The position numbers were made by a program, and so were the translations under genes. Positions 17,401-24,970 of a DNA stretch of 64,000 nucleotides are shown piece after piece (position 1 is the first letter of the stretch; every line of letters begins with the position of its first letter). Source of the DNA: Verrucomicrobiaceae bacterium. Lineage in GTDB: Bacteria; Verrucomicrobiota; Verrucomicrobiia; Verrucomicrobiales; Verrucomicrobiaceae. The notes beneath the pieces are model-generated. The model searched no databases. It was not told where the DNA came from and saw only the letters and a list, made by a program, of their open reading frames with translations. The stretch is from contig JADJPW010000003.1 in NCBI GenBank assembly GCA_016713035.1, positions 558,001 through 622,000 of the forward strand, read 5' to 3'.

Positions 17401-20048
17401 CTCCACGACGCTGCCGCGCCCTCGACAACCACATCTGAAAAGTCACCTTCCAGCGGCGCGAAGTCATCGCAGCGTCGGCCCAAGAACAAGTCCTTCGCGC
17501 CAGGTGCGGTGACGGGCAGTTCGGCGTCGATCTCGACCTTGCCGTTGAGCGTCACCTTCACCCGCGAACCGAGGCGCTCAAGCTTCACGTCATTCCACGA
17601 GCCGGGCTCGATGACGGTCTTGCCGCGCACGATTTGAGAGGCCGCGTTGCCGTTGAAGACGAAGAGCTTGCCGGGTTCGGAATCCTTGTAGCTGCCACCG
17701 ATGCCGAGATGATCGCCGGGAGCCTGATGATCACCCTTCGGACCACGAGAGATGAGGTAAGCGGTCACGGCGCTGGCGTTGTTCGCCTTCGTGTTCTTGA
17801 AGCGCATCGACGCGGACCAGTTTTCATGCGCCTTGAGCAGCGCGGAGTTTTGCACCTGCTTCTGTTTTGTCCGTTCCGTTCGTCTCACCGCCCGCTGTGC
17901 ATTCTCCTCACCTACTTTCGAGATGTTCCAAAGCTTCGCGATGAGCGAAGGCTCGATGGCGCGATCCCAGGTCGTGATCTCATCCAGCCGACCTTCGAGC
18001 CCTTGGCCGAAACGCACCTCATTCGCCGCTTTCCCGGCCTTTCCGGTTAAAACGGGCTTCTCCGAGCCATCGAGATGCACGCGCACATCTTCGCCATCGC
18101 GGATGAGCACGGCAAAGTGCCAGTCATCGGCAAAGAAAGTGGTTTCGGCTTTAGCCGAATCCGACTCTTCGGCTGAAGCCGAAGCCACTTTATCGCCCCA
18201 TTCGAGCCTCACCGTGTGATCCGCGAACTGATGCGCCTTCAAGCTGACACCCAGCGCATTGATCAATTCGCCCGTGCGATCACTCGCGCCGCTTTCGTGA
18301 CCGAGCCAAAACCAGAGGGCGATGGAGGATTGTTTCCCAAGATCAAGCTGTGGGGCTTTGAGATGGCCTCCAGCCATGTGAACAGAACGATTGAAGTCCA
18401 CTTCCCCAAATGCAGAGAGATTGAGAACAGCTTCCTCACCATATCCAAGGCCAGAGCCTAGGCCGGGGAGAAAGACCGCATGTGCGCCAACGGCTTTCAA
18501 AGGAGGCGCGCCAGGGAAGCGCTTCAGGTCGATCAGATTGTGAGACTTGTAACGCCCTGGTTCCCGGATGTCCTGAAATCCTTTCGCATCATCAATTTCA
18601 TCCAAACGCCAGTATGCGATAGGTTCAGAAGGAAGTGCCAGCATCACATACTCATTCCTCGTCTGCATGTCCGGCCATCGTCCTTTTATCCGCCAAATCT
18701 TGAACACTTGGAGAATTTTGGATTCAGCCGACTTTTCAAGGCCAGCAGTTCGAGCTGGCCAAGTTGTATAACCTCCGAGGACATGCTGTTCCGAAGGAGG
18801 AATATAACCCTCTGCTCCATTCGCCAATTCAATCACCATGCTTGGAAACGGTCTCAATAGGCTCTTTAGCCTCAATCCCGTTATCGCATAAACCTCATTC
18901 GGCAGTGTCGCGATGCTCAGATTTCCAATGCTGATGTATTGCAGCTTCACACTCGTCTTCTGCCGCTCGTGCAGGATCAGCGCCTCTCTCGCATAGACTT
19001 CCTCTTTGTTCTTCGGCACATCATTCTCGATTTTCGCGGCGATGGAGCGGGCCCAGGCGAGGCGTTTTTCGTCGGGGACGCGATACTTGAGCTCGAGTGT
19101 CTTCTCGACCATGCCAAGCGGGGCGTGATCGACATACTTCACGGTTTGCAGGGCCTTCATGGCGCTGTCGGCGACAGCGTCGGCGTAGTGGTCGATGGTG
19201 AGGGTCTTTTTCTCAGCGCCGTAGTCCATCCACATCTGGTCGCCGCTGGTGCCTGCACTCATGGCGGCGACGAAGCCGTCTGTGGCACCCATTTTCGCGG
19301 CGAGATGCTTGCTGAAAAGGCCGAAGTAGTCCGCCGATACGGGCGAGGTGCCGAAGTAGTGCTGCGAGTAGTTCGCGAGCACGCCGAGCGGTTTGCCATC
19401 GAGCGTTTGCAGCGCGATGACGCTGAGCTGGGGATCGACGGGGCCACTGGGGCCGACGACGTCCTTGCTGAGGTAGCCGGGGTGCATGTTCGCGCGGCCG
19501 GTGGGCTGGCCGAAGGGATCGACGACCTCCTTGCCGGGCAGGCGAATCCAGCGGCGATTGTGCGTGTGCTCCCAGTCATCGAACGAGCCCCAGCCGATGC
19601 GGGCCGGTTGTAGCGCTGCATTCGCCGCCACAATGGCCTCGGCGATCTTGGGCGTGAGGGATTTGGCATACACCGTGTCCTTCCGCGTGCCGAGGCAGCC
19701 CATCGCCGCCGGCGCGGAGTGCGTGTGCGTGGCGCTGACCATCATGCGATCCACCGGAATGCCGCATTGCTTCGCTGCGATGCCTTTGGCCTCGTCGATG
19801 AGCGACTGCTCCATCATGCAGGTGTCCACGATGGCGAAGGCGATCTTCATCTTCCCGTCATCAAGCACGAAACTGCGCACGAAGAGCTTGTCCGCGAGCT
19901 TTTCGCCCCGTCCTTCGAGAAAACCGCCTGCGATGATGCGTGGGAACTCCGTGGGCGAGATGTCCACCGTGGCCACTCCGGCGCGGAAGGTGGCTGCGGA
20001 GGCCGTGAGGGCGCAGAGGAGCGAAATGGAGAGGATCAGCGGTTTCAT
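14451..20048 (-). CDS. Ceramidase-LamG-propeller-HEAT-cytochrome c fusion protein (1865 aa)
   Basis: A signal peptide (MKPLILSISLLCALTASA) leads into a neutral/alkaline ceramidase-like N-terminal domain at about residues 20-440 (RAGVATVDISP, SATHTHSAP, YSQHYFG, LPNEVYAITG, ELANGAEGYIPP). Two concanavalin-like (LamG) domains follow at about 475-735 and 735-905, then the Pirellula/Verrucomicrobium membrane-bound dehydrogenase propeller (about 925-1310: VAFDWDEQGRLWVIEMADYP, VNGLRWGMDGWVYCAAGAHH, MVRTGPDGALWVADMYRYMIEHPQW), HEAT-like helices (1330-1720) and a C-terminal c-type heme domain with Cys1745, Cys1748 and His1749 in CISCH. It should be an envelope enzyme coupling substrate cleavage or oxidation to electron transfer. 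Three palindromic repeats lie in frame. It diverges from the gene at 20169 across 120 bases. Confidence 0.9.
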   Translation of the reverse strand: MKPLILSISLLCALTASAATFRAGVATVDISPTEFPRIIAGGFLEGRGEKLADKLFVRSFVLDDGKMKIAFAIVDTCMMEQSLIDEAKGIAAKQCGIPVDRMMVSATHTHSAPAAMGCLGTRKDTVYAKSLTPKIAEAIVAANAALQPARIGWGSFDDWEHTHNRRWIRLPGKEVVDPFGQPTGRANMHPGYLSKDVVGPSGPVDPQLSVIALQTLDGKPLGVLANYSQHYFGTSPVSADYFGLFSKHLAAKMGATDGFVAAMSAGTSGDQMWMDYGAEKKTLTIDHYADAVADSAMKALQTVKYVDHAPLGMVEKTLELKYRVPDEKRLAWARSIAAKIENDVPKNKEEVYAREALILHERQKTSVKLQYISIGNLSIATLPNEVYAITGLRLKSLLRPFPSMVIELANGAEGYIPPSEQHVLGGYTTWPARTAGLEKSAESKILQVFKIWRIKGRWPDMQTRNEYVMLALPSEPIAYWRLDEIDDAKGFQDIREPGRYKSHNLIDLKRFPGAPPLKAVGAHAVFLPGLGSGLGYGEEAVLNLSAFGEVDFNRSVHMAGGHLKAPQLDLGKQSSIALWFWLGHESGASDRTGELINALGVSLKAHQFADHTVRLEWGDKVASASAEESDSAKAETTFFADDWHFAVLIRDGEDVRVHLDGSEKPVLTGKAGKAANEVRFGQGLEGRLDEITTWDRAIEPSLIAKLWNISKVGEENAQRAVRRTERTKQKQVQNSALLKAHENWSASMRFKNTKANNASAVTAYLISRGPKGDHQAPGDHLGIGGSYKDSEPGKLFVFNGNAASQIVRGKTVIEPGSWNDVKLERLGSRVKVTLNGKVEIDAELPVTAPGAKDLFLGRRCDDFAPLEGDFSDVVVEGAAASWSAVGSDSATPLSKAGKSSNTKDRSTAVSPMPGGPGISAPALHDAAATKKVPTASQPLSPEESAKKWHVREGYRIELVAAEPVVLDPVAFDWDEQGRLWVIEMADYPLGMDGNGKAGGRVVRLEDTDSDGRYDKRSDIVSDLSYPTGILTWREGVIVTAAPDIFFISPDGTKKVLYTGFSTGNQQLRVNGLRWGMDGWVYCAAGAHHGGYNKGTQIECKLTGEKIDLGSRDFRFKPDTGEFDPQSGPSQFGRARDDWGHWFGVQNSSPLWHYVLQDHYLRRNPHVIPPDPIQQLFPRNPPVYPASSMEKRFHSFDQAGRFTSACGIEVYRDVVLFNDGKTHAFTCEPFHNVVQHHILEDDGVTFKAVRDPAESKMDFLASEDRWCRPVMVRTGPDGALWVADMYRYMIEHPQWLPQNGKEELLPHYREGDDKGRIWRVVKSSHLAPRDEHTASKSEKTSGKGSVPFISTERDDYFASPNGWLRDKAQMMAMWSGEFALKGFFERPKGIALAQASWTLGLLNKDHEGEWQDLIQDTNPRVREQGLKMLEQFKWKGDDSSPLQKALAKLVNDKDDKVRLQLACTLGELKFEWAGDLLAELLDAAPAGSPLQGAAMSSVLPHLERVCALFPEGGEPENNKAIGMLFRCALATKNEKAISALLSQVEAKIHFEELLAVLDEKNLSLTDFAKQVTDAKARAAVDQMAAKLQQAAESLKTSPTMESLALLATDRGHRETVKGMLPELWAKTGGAEVLRLVAKLQPKGGEQFLLEGWDQRTPALRTQILETLLSNDDWALALLKRPEAKACDAATRARLMKHPKKNIANLAEKVCAESVSATRAAVVEKFKPALGMKGDAARGKTVFASVCISCHKLDGVGLELGPDLRSVAQHDAEKLLNSILDPSAIIEPGFMAYHCTLKSGEQLYGVIATETSASLTLKMAGNVTKSVLRSDIAALKSTGTSLMPEGLEAALTPQALADLIAYLKAKR
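15976..16090. repeat. In-frame dispersed repeat, CATCTCGCTCCG type (copy 1)
   Basis: The left part gcgaagcaaagtagtcatct continues cgctccgtcgagatga; the right end at 16061-16086 is its inverted form (catctcgcggagcgagatgg, then ctactt). The left arm matches the intergenic copy at 62250-62290 over about 37 bases with few differences. It lies in the fusion gene between the propeller and the HEAT region and is translated as VVKSSHLAPRDEHTASKSEK and following residues without interrupting the frame. Confidence 0.75.
17266..17417. repeat. In-frame nested palindromic element with exact 22-bp inverted ends
   Basis: The outer arms 17266-17287 and 17396-17417 are exact inverted repeats of 22 bases (core gtcgtggagtgcgg / ccgcactccacgac). 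Inside are a second inverted pair (acaccgctgtcga at 17321-17333 and tcgacagcggtgt at 17367-17379) and an 8-bp hairpin (gatgccgg / ccggcatc at 17296-17317). This three-level palindrome of about 152 bases lies in frame in the fusion gene, in the linker between the second LamG domain and the propeller, and is translated as an Ala/Ser/Pro-rich linker. Confidence 0.85.
18136..18191. repeat. In-frame hairpin repeat, TTCGGCTTCAGCCGAA type
   Basis: Arms 18136-18159 and 18168-18191 are inverted copies of 24 bases with two differences (aaagtggtttcggctttagc against aaagtggcttcggcttcagc), around an 8-base loop. Each arm also contains its own short palindrome (ttcggct/agccgaa). The element is read in frame as DKVASASAEESDSAKAETTF inside the first LamG domain of the fusion protein, where it probably forms a surface loop. 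Confidence 0.75.
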
Positions 20049-20168
20049 GAATGCAAAAAAAACGCCACGCTGGCTGCATTCCTTCCCTTTTGCGCCATGG
20101 ATCGAATGCGTGATTCGATGATGGAGCCCCGCACCTGTAGCGTTTCTGACTCACTCACGCCTCGTTTT

Positions 20169-23100
20169 ATGTCCTTCTCCTCCATGCACCTCCGCGCCGC
20201 ACTCTGCCTCTTTGCCCTTTGCCCTTCGCTCTTTGCAGCGGACTTCCCCGCCATCTACGACACCGAAAAAGGCGCTCCCATGCCAGCGGAGGAAGTCGCA
20301 GCCACCATGGAGCTGCCGCCGGGCTTTAAATGCGTGGTCTTTGCCGCCGAGCCGGATGTGCGCCAGCCCATCGGCATGGCGTGGGATGCGCGGGGCCGCC
20401 TGTGGGTCGCAGAAAACTACACCTTTGCCGAAAATCCCATGCGCTGGGACACGAAGCTGCGCGACCGCCTCATCATCCTCGAAGACAAGGACGGCGATGG
20501 CAAACACGACGGCCGGAAGGTCTTCTGGGAAGGCGGCAGCTACCTCACCAGCGTGGAGATCGGCTACGGCGGCGCGTGGGTGCTGCACAATGGCACGCTC
20601 AGCTTCATCGCCGATAAAAACGGCGACGACACACCCGATGGCGAGCCTGAGGTGCTGCTCGATGGCTTCAACGTGAAGACTATCGGCCACAACATCGTCA
20701 ATGGCCTGCGCTGGGGCCCGGACGGCTGGCTTTACGGCCGCCACGGCATCACTGATACCTCCGCCGTCGGTGCACCCGGCACGCCGCTGGAAAAGCGCAC
20801 GAAGATCAACTGCGGCATCTGGCGCTTTCATCCCACGCGAAAGGTCTTTGAAGTCGTCTGCCACGGCGGCACGAACTCCTGGGGCCACGACTGGAATGCC
20901 GAGGGCGAGCTCTTCTGGATCAACACCGTCATCGGCCACCTCTGGCACGGCATTCCCGGTGCCTACTACCGCCGCATGTTCGGCACGCACCTCAATCCGC
21001 ACGTCTATGAAGTCATCGAGCAGACCGCCGACCACTTTCACTGGGACACCGGAGCGGAAAAATGGAGCGACCTCAAAAAAGAAGGCATGAGCAGCAAGAC
21101 CGACCAACTCGGCGGCGGCCATGCCCACGTCGGCATGCTCATCTATCAAGGCGGCCTCTGGCCAGAGAAATACCACGGTGCTGTCCTCACCTGCAACCTG
21201 CACGGCAACCGCATCAACATGGACACCCTCCACCGCGAAGGCTGTGGCTACGTCGGCAAGCACGCGCCCGACTTCATGAAGGCCAAAGACAAATGGTTCC
21301 GCGGCATCGACCTCCTCACCGGCCCCGATGGCAACGTCTTCGTCGCCGACTGGAGCGACTCCGGCGAATGCCACGACAACGACGGCGTGCACCGCAGCAG
21401 CGGAAGGATTTACAAGATCGTGTATGGGGAGCCGAAGAAGGCGGAGCCGATCAATCTCGCGAGGATGTCCACGACTGAACTCAAAACATTATTGACCAAG
21501 TCTTCTAACAATTGGTGGACTCGCCAGATCGAAGCACAAATTGAACAAAAGTGGATCAATGAAACGAAAGATCGCTTCGAGATTGGCAAGTTCTTGATCG
21601 GACCGAATCGTCTCGTTTGGGGCAGGGTCACAAATGATTCAAAAGACTCGGGAGCCTACTGGATATCCGGTTCGTTGGAAGATCGAACGCATATGATGAA
21701 CCGCCTAGGACTAGTGGCAGACCTCCCATTTGACGCTGGCTTTTCCAGTTCGCTAGAATCAGACGTTGCGAGCACTGTCGACGCCCTTACGAGCCGTTCG
21801 AAAAAGGACTTCAAAAAAGCATTTTTCGACACAGCGCCTGATTATATGCAAAGCAAAATCTCGGAAAAGGAACTCGAAGAGGTGGCTGACATTCCTGCGC
21901 ATCTATTGGCGGCTATGAACGAGTTTAAGTTGGACGGAAAAACCGGCCTCGTCCGACTCCATCTCGCCTCCGCGCTCCAGCGTCTCCCACTCGACGCCCG
22001 CTTCCCCATCGCCACCGCGCTAGCGAAGCACGCCGAAGACGCCAACGACCGGCAGCAGCCGCTCATGATCTGGTATGGCATCGAGCCAGCGGTGGCGGCG
22101 GAGCCGATGAAGGGAGTGGAGCTCATTCGCGAGGCGAAAATCCCCACCGTGCGCCGCCTCGTGGCGCGGCGCATCGCCGAAATGATCGAGGAGCAGCCGC
22201 AGGCCGTCGATGCGTTGGTGGCACTGATGACCGAGCGTGCCGATGTGCGCAGCGATGTGCTCGCGGGCATGGCCGCAGGCCTGGATGGCTTTAGCAGCGC
22301 CAAGAAGCCCATGGGCTGGGATGCCTTGGCAAAGCTCGCTGGTGACCACACAGTCACACGCTCATTGGACTCCCTCTTCGGCAGTGGCCGTGCCACGGAC
22401 GATCTCATCGCCCTCATCAAGAACGACGAAGGCGATGCCGCAGCACGACTCAGCGCTCTGAAAAACCTGCTGCGTGCTCCGAAGCCCGAGCTGCTGGTCG
22501 CGCTGCGCGGCCTCATCAATGACAAAGTGCTCGGCACACCCGTTCGGCTCGGTTTGGCAGCGTTTGATGACCCCACGGTGCCGAAAGTGCTGCTCGCGGG
22601 CTACCCGACGAAGAATGTGGACTGGAATGCCGCCGTGATCACCACACTGACCTCCCGCGCTAGTTTTGCCAAAGAACTGCTGGAAGCCGTGAAGGCCAAA
22701 AAAGTGCCCGCAGCGGCCCTTTCGCCGTTTCAGGCCCGCCAAGTGCGAAATCTCGGCGATGCGGCTTTGACGGCCCTTTTGACCGAAACCTGGGGCGAGC
22801 TGCGCGAGACGCCCGAAGCCAAAAAAACCGAGTTCGCCAAGTGGGAAGGCCTCTTGAAGCCCGAAGCCCTCGCCAAGGCCGATCCGGCGAAAGGCCGCGC
22901 CATGTTCACCGCTGCATGCAGCGCCTGTCACAAAATGTATGGCCAAGGCGGCGCCATCGGCCCCGAGCTCACCGGCAGTGATCGCCGCAATCTGAAATAC
23001 CTGCTCGAAAACATCCTCGATCCCAATGCTGTGGTGCCCGCAGACTACCGCGTGAGCGTCTTTCACCTGGCAGATGGCCGCACCCTCACAGGCGTGATCC

Positions 23101-23297
23101 CAGAGCAGACCGAGCGCACGGTGACGATCCAGACTCCCGCCGAGCGGCTCACCATCGAGCGCAAACAGATCACCCAACAAGAGCAACTCACCGCCAGCCT
23201 CATGCCAGAGGGCCTGCTCGCTGCGCTAGGCGAAGAAAACGTGCGTCACCTCATCGCCTACCTCATGGGCAATGAGCAAGTGGCGCTCCCGAAGTGA
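20169..23297 (+). CDS. PVC-type membrane-bound dehydrogenase propeller with C-terminal cytochrome c domain
   Basis: The 1042-residue product is taken to start at ATG 20169 (MSFSSMHLRAALCLFALCPSLFA), with a second ATG at 20184; the frame further upstream overlaps the divergent gene and is not protein-like. After the signal peptide comes the propeller (about 35-420: LPPGFKCVVFAAEPDVRQPIG, LWVAENYTFAE, VNGLRWGPDGWLYGRHGITD, LTGPDGNVFVADWSDSGECH), a HEAT-like helical region and a c-type heme domain with Cys917, Cys920 and His921 in CSACH, ending in LMPEGLLAALGEENVRHLIAYLM. It should be a periplasmic or envelope sugar/alcohol-type dehydrogenase, substrate unknown. The segment 21470-21935 is visibly lower in GC than the rest. 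A symporter gene follows 62 bases downstream. Confidence 0.92.
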   Translation: MSFSSMHLRAALCLFALCPSLFAADFPAIYDTEKGAPMPAEEVAATMELPPGFKCVVFAAEPDVRQPIGMAWDARGRLWVAENYTFAENPMRWDTKLRDRLIILEDKDGDGKHDGRKVFWEGGSYLTSVEIGYGGAWVLHNGTLSFIADKNGDDTPDGEPEVLLDGFNVKTIGHNIVNGLRWGPDGWLYGRHGITDTSAVGAPGTPLEKRTKINCGIWRFHPTRKVFEVVCHGGTNSWGHDWNAEGELFWINTVIGHLWHGIPGAYYRRMFGTHLNPHVYEVIEQTADHFHWDTGAEKWSDLKKEGMSSKTDQLGGGHAHVGMLIYQGGLWPEKYHGAVLTCNLHGNRINMDTLHREGCGYVGKHAPDFMKAKDKWFRGIDLLTGPDGNVFVADWSDSGECHDNDGVHRSSGRIYKIVYGEPKKAEPINLARMSTTELKTLLTKSSNNWWTRQIEAQIEQKWINETKDRFEIGKFLIGPNRLVWGRVTNDSKDSGAYWISGSLEDRTHMMNRLGLVADLPFDAGFSSSLESDVASTVDALTSRSKKDFKKAFFDTAPDYMQSKISEKELEEVADIPAHLLAAMNEFKLDGKTGLVRLHLASALQRLPLDARFPIATALAKHAEDANDRQQPLMIWYGIEPAVAAEPMKGVELIREAKIPTVRRLVARRIAEMIEEQPQAVDALVALMTERADVRSDVLAGMAAGLDGFSSAKKPMGWDALAKLAGDHTVTRSLDSLFGSGRATDDLIALIKNDEGDAAARLSALKNLLRAPKPELLVALRGLINDKVLGTPVRLGLAAFDDPTVPKVLLAGYPTKNVDWNAAVITTLTSRASFAKELLEAVKAKKVPAAALSPFQARQVRNLGDAALTALLTETWGELRETPEAKKTEFAKWEGLLKPEALAKADPAKGRAMFTAACSACHKMYGQGGAIGPELTGSDRRNLKYLLENILDPNAVVPADYRVSVFHLADGRTLTGVIPEQTERTVTIQTPAERLTIERKQITQQEQLTASLMPEGLLAALGEENVRHLIAYLMGNEQVALPK

Positions 23298-23359
23298 GAT
23301 GCAGGCGGATTCGCCAGAATACGGCGGTGGCGGGCGTTTGATGAGTCTGCCATTCGCTT

Positions 23360-24841
23360 ATGCACCACTTCTCCACGCTCGATTACCTCATCTTTGGCAT
23401 CTATCTGGCGGCTTCGGTCGGTGTGGGGCTCGTTTCAGCACGGGGCTCGAAGTCACTGGGGGACTACTTCCTCGCCGGGCGTGGCATGAGCAGCATCCTG
23501 GTGGCCATGTCGATTCTGGCGGCGCTTTTCAGCGGCATCAGCTACCTCGCGGGTCCGGCGGATGTGTATAAGAACGGATTCGGCTTCGCCTATGTGGTGC
23601 TGGCTTTCTTCATCGCCACGCCGTTCACCACGATCTGGATGCTGCCGAAGTTTTATCAGTCACGCTACTTCACGGCCTACCAGTTTTTAGAGGAGCGGTT
23701 TTCGCTGTCGGCGCGGCTGCTCGCATCGGGGCTCTTCATCTTCCGTGTCTCGCTGTGGCTAGCGGCGGCGACGTATGCACCCGCTTTGGCACTGGAAAAA
23801 GTCACGGGCATGCCGCTGTGGGTCACGATCCTGGCTACGGGCACACTGACCACGCTCTACACCGCGCTGGGCGGCATGCGGGCCGTGATCTGGACGGATG
23901 TGATGCAGCTCATCGTGCTCTTTGGCGGTCAGCTCCTGATCGTCATCGTGGCACTGGGGAAGATACCTGGCGGACTGGGCGGCATGTGGGATACGGTGGT
24001 GGCAGATGGGCGCATGGATCTGAGCATGTCCTTTGATCCATCGCAGCGGATCAATCTGGGCGCGGTGCTCATCGCGGGTGCCTTTCTGCATCTGGTGCAG
24101 ATGGCGACCGATCAGGTCTCTGTGCAGCGCTATCTCACGGCAGGTAGTTTAAAAGAATCTCAGCGGTCCCTATGGATCAAGCTGTGGTGCGTGCTGCCGG
24201 TGCTGGTGCTCTTTTACGGCACGGGGCTGGTGCTCTATGCCTTCTACAAAACGCATGGCGATCCGCTGGCAGCGGGCCTGATCGCCAAGGAGGACCAGAT
24301 TCTGCCCTACTTTGTCGTCACGCAGCTCCCAGCGGGTCTGCCGGGGCTGCTCATCGCGGCTATCTATGCGGCGAGCATGTCCACCATCAGCGCGGGGCTG
24401 AACTCGCTGGCCTCTGCCACGGTGGTGGACTTCCAGCAGCGGCTAGGGGGAGATGTGGGGCGCTCCGTGGTGAATGCACGCTGGATCACGCTGGCCTATG
24501 GCGTGCTGGTGATGGCGCTGGCCTTTGCGGTCTCCATCATGCCGGGGAATCTAGTGGAGTCGGTCAATACGATCATCGGCCTCGTCGGAGGGCCGCTGCT
24601 GGGTCTGTTCTTCCTGGGCATGTTCACGCAGCGAGCCGACTCGCGTGGTGCCTTGATCGGCACCTTCGCAGGCTTTGCGGCGATCCTGAGCCTCTTCCTC
24701 TATCAAAGCGGCTACTTCACGGCTCAGAAGCCAGAGCAGATGGTGTCCTTTGTCTGGTTCAGCTTCCTCGGGGCCACCGTGACGATGGTGGTGGGGCTCG
24801 TGTGCTCGCGGGCCGCGCATCTAGGTAAGGTCGATGGTTAA
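23360..24841 (+). CDS. Sodium:solute symporter family protein
   Basis: The 493-residue protein belongs to the SSS family, which couples uptake of sugars, carboxylates or amino acids to a sodium gradient. It begins STLDYLIFGIYLAASVGVGL and has the family blocks SLGDYFLAGRGMSS, AALFSGISYLAGPADVYKNG, WLAAATYAPALALEKVTGMP, GGMRAVIWTDVMQ, TDQVSVQRYLTAGSLKESQR and AAIYAASMSTISAGLNSLAS. About 13 membrane segments are expected, at the family's usual length. Its position 62 bases behind the propeller-cytochrome gene suggests it imports the product of that enzyme; the solute cannot be predicted. Confidence 0.93.
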   Translation: MHHFSTLDYLIFGIYLAASVGVGLVSARGSKSLGDYFLAGRGMSSILVAMSILAALFSGISYLAGPADVYKNGFGFAYVVLAFFIATPFTTIWMLPKFYQSRYFTAYQFLEERFSLSARLLASGLFIFRVSLWLAAATYAPALALEKVTGMPLWVTILATGTLTTLYTALGGMRAVIWTDVMQLIVLFGGQLLIVIVALGKIPGGLGGMWDTVVADGRMDLSMSFDPSQRINLGAVLIAGAFLHLVQMATDQVSVQRYLTAGSLKESQRSLWIKLWCVLPVLVLFYGTGLVLYAFYKTHGDPLAAGLIAKEDQILPYFVVTQLPAGLPGLLIAAIYAASMSTISAGLNSLASATVVDFQQRLGGDVGRSVVNARWITLAYGVLVMALAFAVSIMPGNLVESVNTIIGLVGGPLLGLFFLGMFTQRADSRGALIGTFAGFAAILSLFLYQSGYFTAQKPEQMVSFVWFSFLGATVTMVVGLVCSRAAHLGKVDG

Positions 24842-24913
24842 ACCGCTTTTTTCTGATGGTCGCCGTGTGACAATTACGACTAAATCATCGGAAAAATATA
24901 TTTGGCATCAATA

Positions 24914-24942
24914 TTGCTAGATAAAAGTCTGCTAGACATAAT
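24914..24942 (+). promoter_or_regulatory. Candidate sigma70-type promoter for the giant delta-60 gene
   Basis: A TTGCTA box (24914-24919) and a CATAAT box (24937-24942) are separated by 17 bases in an unusually AT-rich stretch. A start site near 24949 would give a leader of about 22 bases before the ATG at 24971. The match is good but the prediction rests only on sequence. Confidence 0.4.
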
Positions 24943-24970
24943 GCCGCGTTAGTTGCTGCTTGACTGCTTT

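Noticed and set aside
18740..18760. Hairpin ggccagc/gctggcc as another inserted repeat in the fusion gene
   Set aside because: The encoded LGGYTTWPARTAGLE is a normal conserved segment of ceramidase-like proteins, so this is ordinary coding sequence.
19719..20168. Upstream extension of the propeller-cytochrome frame by 150 codons
   Set aside because: It overlaps the divergent fusion gene and lacks protein-like character; the signal peptide begins at 20169 or 20184.
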